Shown here: positions 16,501-22,979 of the stretch, piece after piece
How positions within the stretch are numbered: position 1 is the stretch's first letter
How the letters are laid out: each line of letters begins with the position of its first letter
Source: Methylomagnum ishizawai
GTDB lineage: Bacteria; Pseudomonadota; Gammaproteobacteria; Methylococcales; Methylococcaceae
Direction of reading: 5' to 3'
DNA length: 38,766 nt
Assembly (NCBI RefSeq): GCF_900155475.1
Contig: NZ_FXAM01000004.1
Location: 40,001-78,766 of the forward strand
Translations under genes and position numbers: made by a program
Notes under the pieces: model-generated
Seen by the model: only the letters and a program-made list of their open reading frames with translations
Database searches by the model: none
What the model was told of the DNA's origin: nothing

Positions 16501-18125
16501 ATTTCGGCTGGTTGGGTTTGGCCGACGCCCTGGACCGGCTGGAGGCCAGCCTGGATACATTGGACCGGCTGCCGCGCCTCAACGGCCATTTCTACAACTG
16601 GTACGACACCCGCGCCTTGGACGTCCTGGAACCGCGCTTCGTCTCGACCGTGGATAGCGGCAACCTGGCCGGGCACCTCCTGACCCTGGCCGCGCTGTGC
16701 CGGGAATGGGCGGCGCGGCCCTTGGATTTGCCCACGGCGCTGAAGGGGCTGGCCGATACCCGGCACCTGCTGGATTCCGCCCTGGACCTGGTTCCCGCAT
16801 CCGCCCCGCTGGCGGAACTCCGCCGGAAATGCGCCGAGTTCGGGGCCTTGCTGGAACGGCCCCCGACCGTGGCCGAGGATTGGCACCGCTTATGGGGCCA
16901 GCTTCCGGCCCGCGCCGAGGGCTTGCTGGAATCGGCCCAAGCCCTGGCCGACGGCCAGGGCGGCGTGGAGGCCCGCGAAGTCCTGGCCTGGGCCGAAGCC
17001 TTGCGGGAGGACGTCCGTTCCCATCTGCGCGATATCGACGGGTTCCTGCCCTGGCTCGGGTGGGCCGGCCATCCCGACGCGGGGCCGCTGGAACACCTCG
17101 CCTTGGCGACGCCCCTGGGCGAACTGGCCCCGGCCTACGCCCTGGCCTTGGCCGGGTTGCGCGGGCCGTGGGCGGTCGCGGCCTTGCTGCGCCGGGCCGG
17201 GGAGCGGGCGGCGGAACTGGCGCGGCGGTTGGAGCGACTCGCCGTCCGGCTGGAAGCCCTGTTCCAGGGGATGGATTTCCGTTGCCTCTACGATGGCGAG
17301 CGCAACCTGTTTTCCCTGGGCTACCAGGTCGCAGCGGGCCGGCTCGACCCCAGCTATTACGACCTGCTGGCCTCGGAAGCCCGGCTCGCCAGTTTCATCG
17401 CCATCGCCAAGCACGAGGTGCCCGCCGCGCATTGGCTGCGCCTGGGCCGCCGCATGGTCCATACCCGCCGCGGCGGGGTGTTGCTGTCCTGGTCGGGTTC
17501 GATGTTCGAATACCTGATGCCCGCCCTGGTCGGCTACGCGCCGCGCTATAGCCTGCTGGACCGCACCTGCCGCCGGGCGGTGGCGCGGCAGATCGACCAT
17601 GGCCGGCAACTCGGGATTCCCTGGGGCGTTTCGGAATCGGCCTGCAATGGCCGCGACGCGCAGGGCACCTACCAATATTCGGCCTTCGGCGTGCCGGATT
17701 TGGGGATGAAGCGGGGATTGGGGCGGGATTGGGTGGTCGCGCCCTACGCCACGGCCCTGGCCGCGATGTATTACCCCAAGGCCGCCGCCCTCAACTACGA
17801 CCGCCTGGCCGATCTGGGGGCCGAGGGCCGCTACGGGTTCTACGAAGCCCTGGATTTCACCCCGTCCCGCCTCGGCGCGGGCCAGCGCTTCGCGCCGGTG
17901 CGTTGTTACATGGCCCACCACCAGGGCATGACCCTGGTCGCGCTCGCCAACGCCGTCCATGACGGGACGATGCGCCATCGTTTCCATTCGGTGCCCAGGG
18001 TCCGCGCCGCCGCCCTGTTGCTGGCCGAGCGCTGCCCGGACGGGGCCGAGACCCGCAATCCCTTGCCGGCCGAGGCGGTGGTCTCGGCCCAGGCGGTGAT
18101 CCGGGTTGGGGGAGGTTCCGGCTAG
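13542..18125 (+). CDS. short cyclic beta-1,2-glucan synthase homologue: GT84 plus GH189, no GH94
   Basis: 1527 residues, about half the usual ~2800. Order: N-terminal cytosolic region (1-340); membrane helices around 350-405, 745-785 and 868-912; GT84 glycosyltransferase domain with DAD at 558-560 (LDADTQLP), SHD at 671-673 (SHDLFES) and R-E-H-R-W-A-R-G-D-W-Q at 704-714, all intact; then the GH189 transglycosylase (glycoamylase-like) domain from ~1000 on, with SWSGSMFEYLMP at 1316-1327 and KRGLGRDWVVAPYATALAAM near the end. The protein stops cleanly at the GH94 boundary with no GH94 remnant downstream. AAGGAA precedes the ATG; other possible starts upstream lack conservation. In NdvB/ChvB, GT84 polymerises beta-1,2-glucan from UDP-glucose at the inner membrane and GH189 cyclises it. 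Inferred: active polymerase lacking a length-controlling phosphorylase-like domain. Confidence 0.88.
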   Translation: MGRLNRFTAWVPTQRTHPSVARAPERRRAPRLDDPGGGPGPIRFEVFGPARLRQLATGLARAQKTGPAAPRRELLPRVRENARLLRTAYRAVVAAVGEGRAITQAAEWLLDNIHTIEAQIGGIESDLPDGYYRGLPRLAAGPLAGYPRVYGLAWAWIAHTDSRFSAQSLAGFVRAYQTVEPLRLGELWAVPITLRVVLVENLRRLAVRVLRGLKADPAPSARWQRAAENADNLTARHIITSMKAIAAFEWPRFVEDVSVVDECLRAHAGYAEMDFATRDRYRHAIENLARNSPHTELEIACRVGERVERAADPRAQEPGYYLIGPGRYGFEREVGFRPSPKQRFLRAYVAQAWPIYLGSATVLALAALVPFWSAAHAAALAGVFALFPAMDIAMGLLNRFILLGLPPAHLPRLEFERGVPEDRATCVAVPTLFLNTQGVREQIAQLEIHYLANPGGAVYFALLSDWADADRETLPEDGPLLRLALDGVAALNAKYGARRFFVFHRRRLWNPAEGRWMGWERKRGKLHEFNRLLRGAADTSFLDPDGAPPGVRYVLTLDADTQLPMGVVAALVGVAAHPLNRPVFDPVARRVVEGYAIFQPRVTPALPGRRERSLFHRVFAGASGLDAYSSSASELYQDLFGSGTYSGKGLYEIDSFEAALAGRVPDNTLLSHDLFESVFARCALVGDISLFEEYPSHVGVAALREHRWARGDWQLLPWICGSRRHGVPLAGRWKMLDNLRRSLSAPGAFATLVAAWAVPGMPVAWALGLVLAALGLPALLAVVDGFGPPPPDVPLVIHLRAKAGAVWLETARGFFGLVLLAQRAGLMLDAVGRSLWRLYVSRRHLLRWVTALEAKMAAGRGPKECLLPMALSSATVGGIAALVWWSDPARLGLAAPFLLLWWLAPLVAHGLGRPPRPDRAELPDPQAIARLRRVARRTWRFFTTFVTAAGNHLPPDNFQEIPEPVVAQRGSPTNFGLYLLSVAAARDFGWLGLADALDRLEASLDTLDRLPRLNGHFYNWYDTRALDVLEPRFVSTVDSGNLAGHLLTLAALCREWAARPLDLPTALKGLADTRHLLDSALDLVPASAPLAELRRKCAEFGALLERPPTVAEDWHRLWGQLPARAEGLLESAQALADGQGGVEAREVLAWAEALREDVRSHLRDIDGFLPWLGWAGHPDAGPLEHLALATPLGELAPAYALALAGLRGPWAVAALLRRAGERAAELARRLERLAVRLEALFQGMDFRCLYDGERNLFSLGYQVAAGRLDPSYYDLLASEARLASFIAIAKHEVPAAHWLRLGRRMVHTRRGGVLLSWSGSMFEYLMPALVGYAPRYSLLDRTCRRAVARQIDHGRQLGIPWGVSESACNGRDAQGTYQYSAFGVPDLGMKRGLGRDWVVAPYATALAAMYYPKAAALNYDRLADLGAEGRYGFYEALDFTPSRLGAGQRFAPVRCYMAHHQGMTLVALANAVHDGTMRHRFHSVPRVRAAALLLAERCPDGAETRNPLPAEAVVSAQAVIRVGGGSG

Positions 18126-18233
18126 GAGCACCATCAGCGGAACTCATCCGCGCATCCAAGGTCCAACCGCGCATCAGGTTCCTCAAGGAGGCACCCTTCC
18201 CAGATTGCCAGGGAATGGACTCCCAACGACCGG

Positions 18234-18274
18234 AAGCCGATAGGATCCCCTCTCTCTCCCCTATCGGCTTTTTT
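18234..18274 (+). terminator. rho-independent terminator between convergent genes
   Basis: AAGCCGATAGG and CCTATCGGCTTTTTT form a long stem. It lies ~110 bp after the short glucan synthase and before the convergent gene ending at 18286. Confidence 0.9.
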
Positions 18275-18285
18275 GTCGCCCGCGT

Positions 18286-18585
18286 TCAGCCCGCCCGCAG
18301 CCGCTCCCACACCGCCCGGATGATCTCCAGCGACGCATCCTCCGGGTTCAGCGCCCCGCACGCCGCCATCAAGCCCCGGTTGCCCCGCCACAGCGCGAAC
18401 CGCTTGCGGATGTCCGCCCCCAGTCCGTAGCGGTTCAATTCTTCCAGTCCGGTTTCCGGCAGGTGGGCGATGATCCTGGCCTCCCGCTCCGACAGGTGGT
18501 CCAGCGTCCGCGCCACGGCATCGTGCAGGGTCAAGGGGCAATCCGGTTCTGATTTCGGGTCGAACGGGGCGTGGGGGGTGTTCAT
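18286..18585 (-). CDS. small protein resembling DUF6794
   Basis: 99 residues. The second half (GLGADIRKRFALWRGNRGLM, then GALNPEDASLEIIRAVWERL) fits the G-x2-IR-x4-LW and D-x-S-x-I-I-x4-W-x2-L pattern I associate with DUF6794, whose members are small helical proteins of unknown function. No clear ribosome site before 18585. Convergent with the glucan synthase, sharing its terminator region. Confidence 0.65.
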   Translation of the reverse strand: MNTPHAPFDPKSEPDCPLTLHDAVARTLDHLSEREARIIAHLPETGLEELNRYGLGADIRKRFALWRGNRGLMAACGALNPEDASLEIIRAVWERLRAG

Positions 18586-18736
18586 CGATCTATCGGGGGC
18601 GGAAGGCCACGGGAACGGGCCGGGAAAGGGATGATGGTCCGGTCTGGGCGGCGGCGGCAAGCCCAGACCCGCCTGCCGGGGCGCGACCGGAATCCGGTGC
18701 CGCAACGGTCCCGGTCCCACCGGCGGTCATCGGCCT

Positions 18737-18789
18737 ATTTGATAGATAAAAGCGATTATAAAAATAAAAACAAACGATTTTATTTATAA
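18737..18789. promoter_or_regulatory. AT-rich tract, probable promoter region
   Basis: A ~53-bp run that is almost all A/T (with TTGATA at 18739 and several TATAAA-like hexamers), inside a ~66 % GC region. It lies ~70 bp before the secreted-protein gene at 18860 and ~150 bp before the divergent gene at 18585. The rest of 18586-18859 shows nothing recognisable. Confidence 0.35.
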
Positions 18790-18859
18790 ACCCGGCTTCT
18801 CCACACTGTGCCCCAAGCCGCACCGTCGGCTCCTACCCCGCCACCATAGGAGAGCCCCC

Positions 18860-19111
18860 ATGAACCTCCGCGCCTACATCGCCCTCGCCGCCCTGGCCGT
18901 CGCCCAAGCCGCCTCCGCCCAGGGCGGAACCCTCCCTGGAACCCAGGACACCGGTCCGGCCCCGGCCAGTGCCGCCTCCGCCCCGGCCATCCCCGGCATG
19001 GCCCAGCCGGTTCCGGCCCGCGCAGCGCCCAAGGCCGAAATCCTCTATGTGGACCAGGCCAGCGGCCCGGCCATCTACAGCTATCCCACCCGTGGCGACG
19101 ACCGCCATTGA
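18860..19111 (+). CDS. small secreted Ala/Pro-rich protein
   Basis: 83 residues: signal peptide (about 1-20, MNLRAYIALAALAVAQAASA) then a low-complexity Ala/Pro linker and a short C-terminal segment, AEILYVDQASGPAIYSYPTR. An AGGAGAG ribosome site precedes the ATG. Exported to the periplasm by inference; function unknown. Confidence 0.7.
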   Translation: MNLRAYIALAALAVAQAASAQGGTLPGTQDTGPAPASAASAPAIPGMAQPVPARAAPKAEILYVDQASGPAIYSYPTRGDDRH

Positions 19112-19189
19112 GCGCCGGGGAGGCGACAGACTGCTCCCCCGCCATGCTTGGCAATAAGTGGTTCGCCGTATTGGCCCGGCGCGGCGGCG

Positions 19190-19312
19190 CGGGGAAGATG
19201 GAAGGGTCGCGCCACATTCCTACCCTTTGGCCGAGGTACGGGAATGCGCGCAGGAGGCGGAAGCGGCCCAAGGATGGAAAGGCCGGCCCGGGCAACCGGG
19301 ACCGGCCTTTTG
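19190..19312 (+). ncRNA. candidate CsrA/RsmA-binding small RNA (element X)
   Basis: Contains ANGGA or AGGA motifs at 19198 (ATGGA), 19252 (AGGA), 19270 (AAGGA) and 19274 (ATGGA), and ends in a rho-independent terminator (AAAGGCCGG...CCGGCCTTTT, 19278-19310). The last ~75 nt resemble element Y at 19660-19757: ATGCGCGC, GGCC-x-AAGGATG and AGGCCGGC-x2-GGGCAACC are shared. Repeated GGA motifs with a terminator and no frame are the hallmark of CsrB/RsmZ-type sponge RNAs. The 5' end is not defined. Confidence 0.4.
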
Positions 19313-19362
19313 CTTATTCCGGGGCGCGCCGGTCTTGAACCCCCAACACGGTGGATATTGCC

Positions 19363-19590
19363 ATGGCAAACCCAAGCCCGCAGCCGGCCACGCGGTCGGA
19401 ACCCTTCCCCGGCCCGCGATTGTCCCTGGACGATCCCGGCCCCTCGTTCGAGGCCGAATTGATGCGGCGCATTTCCGAATGCGCCTACCTGAAGGCCGAG
19501 CAAAGGGGCTTCGAGCCGGGCCACGAGATGGACGACTGGTTGGCCGCCGAGGCCGAGGTCCGGGCGGCGCTCGCCAGCGAAGGGAACTGA
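19363..19590 (+). CDS. DUF2934 protein
   Basis: 75 residues from the ATG at 19363 (a GTG at 19351 is in frame). The C-terminal half, ISECAYLKAEQRGFEPGHEM followed by DDWLAAEAEVRAAL, matches the DUF2934 signature (A-Y-x-x-A-E-x-R-G-F, then D-W-L-x-A-E-x-E). Such small proteins are frequent beside stress genes in proteobacteria. Flanked by the two related candidate small RNAs X and Y. Confidence 0.8.
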   Translation: MANPSPQPATRSEPFPGPRLSLDDPGPSFEAELMRRISECAYLKAEQRGFEPGHEMDDWLAAEAEVRAALASEGN

Positions 19591-19659
19591 TTCCGGCCCG
19601 GCCACCGGCCTAGGTAATTCTCCCGATAGGCGGCGGGGAACGCCTTGGGGCATCATGCG

Positions 19660-19757
19660 CCCGTCCCCGCAAGGAGGCGCAATGGATGCGCGCGCCGGGC
19701 ACAGGGAAGGCCAAAGGATGCGTCTAGGCCGGCTTGGGCAACCCAGCCGGCCTTTTT
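19660..19757 (+). ncRNA. candidate CsrA/RsmA-binding small RNA (element Y)
   Basis: ANGGA motifs at 19671 (AAGGA), 19682 (ATGGA), 19703 (AGGGA) and 19714 (AAGGA), then a strong terminator, AGGCCGGCT...AGCCGGCCTTTTT (19726-19755). Similar in order and sequence to element X. No credible reading frame. The 5' end may lie further upstream, in 19600-19660. Confidence 0.4.
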
Positions 19758-19840
19758 GCGTCCGCTTCCCGGCGCGGGGATGGCCTACACTAGGACCGAA
19801 GGGGCCGCCATCGCGGGCCCATCCCGCCCATCCCGCCGCC

Positions 19841-20014
19841 ATGTTCAAACTGTTCTTCAATTGGCCCGCCTGGGCCATCGCCGTGATCTACCTGCACCGG
19901 TCGAGGCCGGTGTTCCTGCCCGGCAACCGCCGGGTCGAAGTGCGCGACGCCCAGGGCCGCCGGACCGGCGTATGGGACCACGCCGGGCGCAAGGGCTGGC
20001 TCAGGGTGGCCTGA
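19841..20014 (+). CDS. 57-residue protein, possibly membrane-associated
   Basis: MFKLFFNWPAWAIAVIYLHR gives one short hydrophobic helix, followed by a basic beta-like segment, RRVEVRDAQGRRTGVWDHAG. No convincing ribosome site before the ATG, so this call rests on composition only. Confidence 0.35.
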   Translation: MFKLFFNWPAWAIAVIYLHRSRPVFLPGNRRVEVRDAQGRRTGVWDHAGRKGWLRVA

Positions 20015-20039
20015 GCTTGGATCGCGCGCCTATGGGGAT

Positions 20040-20056
20040 TTTAAGGCGCTCTTAAG
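20040..20056 (+). promoter_or_regulatory. PmrA/QseB-like response-regulator box
   Basis: TTTAAG-GCGCT-CTTAAG fits the YTTAAK-N5-YTTAAK direct repeat bound by PmrA/QseB-type OmpR-family regulators. A possible -10 (TAACCT, 20068-20073) follows. The only downstream target on the plus strand before a terminator is a short non-coding stretch. Confidence 0.5.
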
Positions 20057-20079
20057 GAAGGCCCGGCTAACCTAACGCC

Positions 20080-20152
20080 TCATCGTTCATTGATATCCCC
20101 TAGGCCTCTGTGTCGGGCCGGTTCCCCTCCCCCGGGAACCGGCCCTTTTTTT
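20080..20152 (+). ncRNA. candidate small RNA behind the PmrA-like box
   Basis: From the expected transcription start near 20080 to the T run at 20146-20152 there is no reading frame, but a strong terminator closes it. A box, a -10 and a terminator within ~110 bp with nothing encoded suggest a ~70-nt regulated RNA. The alternative is a bare terminator for the gene at 19841. Confidence 0.35.
20115..20152 (+). terminator. rho-independent terminator
   Basis: GGGCCGGTTCCC and GGGAACCGGCCC pair perfectly over 12 bp with a 7-nt loop, followed by seven T residues. Confidence 0.9.
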
Positions 20153-20166
20153 GCCGGTGTCGCCCC

Positions 20167-20661
20167 TCAGCCGTCCTTGGCCCGCTGTCCTGGGCCGAAC
20201 ACCTGCCGCCGCAGGCCGGGACTCACCCCCAGGGCGATGCCCGCCACCAGGGCCATCAAGGCCAGATCGCGGGCCTTGATGCGGTTCTCGCCGATCAACT
20301 CGGCGGCGGCGGCCCCCAGCAGGCCGGCCGGATGGGCGCCGTGTCCATGGAGTTCATGGGCGGGGCGCGCAACCGGGGCGGGCGGCCCGGCCTGGGCCGT
20401 TCCCCGGACGATGTGGACCGCCCACCACAAGGCCAGCGCCGCCGCCAGGATGACCAGTCCCCCCACCACCCCACCGGCCAGCCAAGGCGGCCAGTGCGCC
20501 CGCAGCGAGCCATAGCCCCCAGCGATGATCGCCGCCAGCCCTTCCAGCGCCGCCAGCAGGGCGAACAAGGCCAGCCCCGCGCCCAGCAGGGAGCGCGACA
20601 GGCCGTGCCGCAGCCGGTCCTTCCCGGCGCTCAACCATTCCGCGAGCGTGGTTTGCGACAT
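20167..20661 (-). CDS. inner-membrane protein, DUF1469/holin-like
   Basis: 164 residues. Helices at about residues 25-45 (SLLGAGLALFALLAALEGLA) and 65-85 (GGVVGGLVILAAALALWWAV), a Pro/Ala/His linker (HELHGHGAHPAGLL), then a second helical part, RDLALMALVAGIALGVSPGL. It follows the DUF883 gene with nearly touching ends, so both are one operon. The start at 20661 is an ATG; a TTG at 20673 overlapping the previous stop is also possible. It probably acts with DUF883 proteins at the membrane under stress. Confidence 0.7.
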   Translation of the reverse strand: MSQTTLAEWLSAGKDRLRHGLSRSLLGAGLALFALLAALEGLAAIIAGGYGSLRAHWPPWLAGGVVGGLVILAAALALWWAVHIVRGTAQAGPPAPVARPAHELHGHGAHPAGLLGAAAAELIGENRIKARDLALMALVAGIALGVSPGLRRQVFGPGQRAKDG

Positions 20662-20669
20662 GGCGCCCG

Positions 20670-20930
20670 TCAACGGCGGTTGCCGAGCAGGCTACCGAGG
20701 ACGAAACCGGCCCCCAGCGCGAAAAACACGCTGCTGATGGGCCGGGCTTCGATGTAATGCTCCAGGTTCTCATGGACGGCGCGGACCCGATGGCGGGCCT
20801 GGCCGTAGACCGCCCGGCCCTGTTCCGCGCCCAAGTCCTTGACGGCGGTCATCAGATGGCCGAGGTCGGCCTTCAGGGCGGACACCTCTTGCTGTAGTTC
20901 CGTGGTCATTTGCTCGGTGGCCGTGGGCAT
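20670..20930 (-). CDS. DUF883 (ElaB/YqjD-family) membrane-anchored protein
   Basis: 86 residues. An N-terminal coiled-coil (TTELQQEVSALKADLGHLMT), the conserved HYIEARPISSVFFALGAGFV and a single C-terminal transmembrane helix with GSLLGNRR identify the family. YqjD and ElaB of E. coli attach to the inner membrane by this helix and bind ribosomes in stationary phase. AGGAG precedes the ATG. The leader upstream is an unusual pentanucleotide repeat. Paralogue at 21163-21456. Confidence 0.9.
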   Translation of the reverse strand: MPTATEQMTTELQQEVSALKADLGHLMTAVKDLGAEQGRAVYGQARHRVRAVHENLEHYIEARPISSVFFALGAGFVLGSLLGNRR

Positions 20931-20943
20931 GGGGATTCTCCTG

Positions 20944-21051
20944 AATTGATATGATATGACATGAAATTAAATGGAATGTCATGGGATGGAATAGAATAGG
21001 ATGGAATGCAACGACATCGCATCGCATGGAATGACATGGAAACCCGGCGTC
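20944..21051 (-). repeat. degenerate pentanucleotide repeat (GGAAT/GACAT type), about 21 units
   Basis: Read in steps of five the plus strand gives GATAT, GATAT, GACAT, GAAAT, TAAAT, GGAAT, GTCAT, GGGAT, GGAAT, AGAAT, AGGAT, GGAAT, GCAAC, GACAT, CGCAT, CGCAT, GGAAT, GACAT, GGAAA. Nearly every unit ends in AT. The phase is kept for over 100 bp, immediately upstream of the DUF883 start codon. It cannot be a codon repeat. Confidence 0.75.
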
Positions 21052-21162
21052 CACTGATTCCCTCTCCGGCCCGCCGCCGGGCGCTGCCGTGGCGGCATGG
21101 GAAGGATCGTCCGGGATCGGGTGGGGCGGGAGCTTGGCACTCCCGCCGATGGAACCCGCGGC

Positions 21163-21456
21163 TCAGTGGTAGGAACGGCCACCCACCAAGGTGCCGAGGG
21201 CGAAGCCGGTGCCGAACGCCATCAGCACGCTGCTGATGGGCCGGGACTCGATGTAATGGCCCACCTGCTCCTGGGTCTGGACCGCCTGGCCCCGCACCGC
21301 CTCGCCCGCGTCCTGGGCGCGGGCGTAGAGTTGTTTGCCCTGTTCCACGCCCAAATCCTTGAGCGTGTTTATCAGGGTGCCGAGGTCGCCCTTGATGCTG
21401 GCGATATCCTGGCGCAATTGGCCCACGTCCGTGCCCACGTTTTGCATTTCAGCCAT
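21163..21456 (-). CDS. DUF883 (ElaB/YqjD-family) membrane-anchored protein, second copy
   Basis: 97 residues with the same layout as the copy at 20670: coiled coil (DVGQLRQDIASIKGDLGTLI), conserved HYIESRPISSVLMAFGTGFA, C-terminal helix and basic end (GGRSYH). AAGGAGAAA precedes the ATG. Probably ribosome-hibernation-type or envelope-stress protein. It lies upstream of the other copy on the same strand but is separated by 230 bp including the pentanucleotide tract, so it is likely transcribed separately. Nothing recognisable in 21457-21694. Confidence 0.9.
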   Translation of the reverse strand: MAEMQNVGTDVGQLRQDIASIKGDLGTLINTLKDLGVEQGKQLYARAQDAGEAVRGQAVQTQEQVGHYIESRPISSVLMAFGTGFALGTLVGGRSYH

Positions 21457-21694
21457 GACCGTTTCTCCTTGGTTGAAGGCCCGGCGGAGGGCCGGACCGG
21501 GTCCATGGCGGCGGGGAAGACGACCCGCCCGCGCCGCACCGCGGTGCCCTGGGGCACCGACGAGGTTTCGACCCTGCCGCCGCCGCCAAAGTTGCCGGGG
21601 TCGGCACCGATGTGTCGGGCGGTCCGGGGGAATCAGGAACCTTGCGTATGGGCGGGAGTCGGCTTAGGAAAGCGTCGGCCCCGGACCGCCTCCC

Positions 21695-22241
21695 ATGTAT
21701 CCGGCCCTCGAACTCATCATCGGGCTTTTGATCGCCGTGACGGCCCTGGCCGTCGTGGCGCGGCGGGTGCCGTTGCCGTTCCCGGTGCTGTTGGTCCTGT
21801 GCGGGATCGCGCTGGGGTCCGTGCCGGGGGGGCCGCGGGTCGAACTCGATCCCAGCCTGGTGTTCCTGTGCTTCCTGCCGCCCTTGCTGTACCAGGCGGC
21901 GGCGTTCACCTCCTGGCCCGAATTCCGCGCCAACCTGCGACCCATCGGCTTGCTGGCCCTGGGCTTGGCGGCGGGCTGGACGGCGGCGGCGCTACGAGGA
22001 GCGCCTGCGCCAGCTGGAGGATACCGCGATCAACCCGGACGGCACCGCCGCCGAGACCCCCCGCGCCCAATACGAGCACGCCAAACGCGCCGTCCTCGGC
22101 GCGGAACACAGCGTCCTGTTGGAACTGCGCGAGCAGGGCCATTTGTCGGAAGAGTCCGTGCGCCGCATCCTGCGGGAAATCGACCTTGAGGAATCGCGCC
22201 TGGGCAAAGGCAAACCCGAGGGTCCGGGCGGCCCGGCATAG
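21695..22241 (+). pseudogene. Na+/H+ antiporter (CPA1/NhaP type), internal deletion
   Basis: The first ~95 codons encode the normal N-terminus of a CPA1 antiporter (LELIIGLLIAVTALAVVARR, then PLPFPVLLVLCGIALG, then FLPPLLYQAAAFTSWPEFRA). At ~21992 the frame changes by +1 and the DNA continues as the conserved cytoplasmic C-terminus (RYEERLRQLEDTAINPDGTA, then LLELREQGHLSEESVRRILR, then EIDLEESRLGKG) to a TAG at 22239. About 350-400 codons carrying the other membrane helices and the ion site are missing compared with the usual ~530-residue length. The product cannot transport. Confidence 0.85.
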
Positions 22242-22290
22242 GGTATATGTGCGGGTATGGTGATACCCAAACTACCCGATGGGCGTTGAC

Positions 22291-22470
22291 TTATAGGGGA
22301 ACGGAAAGCTGGCTCCCGCAAACCTCGGCCATTTTACCCACCGTCACGGTGATCTTATTGGCGCAAAGATGGGCTTGTTCGGGGTCGTTGAAAAAGCCGA
22401 TGACGACCCCGGCGGTCTGGTGGAAATAGCCGGTCGAAGAGCGGATTAATTCGGTGATCAAGACGTTCAT
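22291..22470 (-). CDS. 59-residue protein of unknown function
   Basis: MNVLITELIRSSTGYFHQTA, then GVVIGFFNDPEQAHLCANKI, then TVTVGKMAEVCGSQLSVPL. TAGGAAG gives a good ribosome site 5-8 nt before the ATG. Soluble, two cysteines. Lies convergent with the antiporter relic. Not recognised. Confidence 0.55.
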   Translation of the reverse strand: MNVLITELIRSSTGYFHQTAGVVIGFFNDPEQAHLCANKITVTVGKMAEVCGSQLSVPL

Positions 22471-22979
22471 AATGGCTTCCTAGCGATCGGGAAAAGGGCG
22501 CTCAATCATCCTGTTTGAGTGGCCGTTACGCCCTGGCGGCAATATGGTGCGGACGGACGGGTACCATTTGCGACCGTTTTAATCGGTTATTTATCCAGGC
22601 TCTGTGCGGCGGCGTACCCATCACCGCGCCGCTAGGGTATACGCGGCTCCGGCAATACCTATCCGGCGTTTTCCCGGCATAAGGCCCGTTCCGACGGGTC
22701 GGCCAGCCAAAACGGCATGTCGCAAAACCGGCTTGTGTGCGCCACCGCACCGACCCGCCCCGTCCACGCCACTAGGCTGTACCCTCCCCCAGCCCTGCGG
22801 AGCGGCCACCCGATTTCCCGCGCCACCCGGAACCCCATCCTGACCCCAGGCACCTGACGGACCCGGCGGCGGGCCGGGTCCGGTGTGGGGGTTCTTGCCG
22901 ATCCTGGTGGCGCTGGGCGTGATATGAACAAAGCTTGACGCGCTCCCGCGGGAGCCGGAACCCAGCCCAAGGAGCGGCG
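22471..22979. other. 509-bp intergenic region before the long glucan synthase
   Basis: No convincing gene. The stretch holds promoter module C (22737-22774), several short GC inverted repeats (for example near 22640-22700) and the ribosome site AAGGAGCGGCG just before 22980. Its unusual length suggests regulatory use. Confidence 0.5.
22737..22774 (+). promoter_or_regulatory. GTGCG-N4-CGCAC operator-promoter module, copy C
   Basis: TGTGCG-CCAC-CGCACCGAC followed by GCCCCGT and CTA 35 bp from the first G of GTGCG. The palindrome is identical to copy A before the copper-protein gene (GTGCGCCACCGCACCGAC). It lies ~205-240 bp upstream of the long glucan synthase. Confidence 0.5.

Noticed and set aside
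20770-21054. Peptide read through the pentanucleotide tract (HSMRCDVV... frame)
   Set aside because: Five-base periodicity does not keep codons, and the DUF883 start at 20930 has its own strong ribosome site.
18126-22979. A lost GH94 domain of the short glucan synthase
   Set aside because: No GH94-like sequence in any frame after 18125; a terminator and unrelated genes follow, so the short form is not a recent frameshift.
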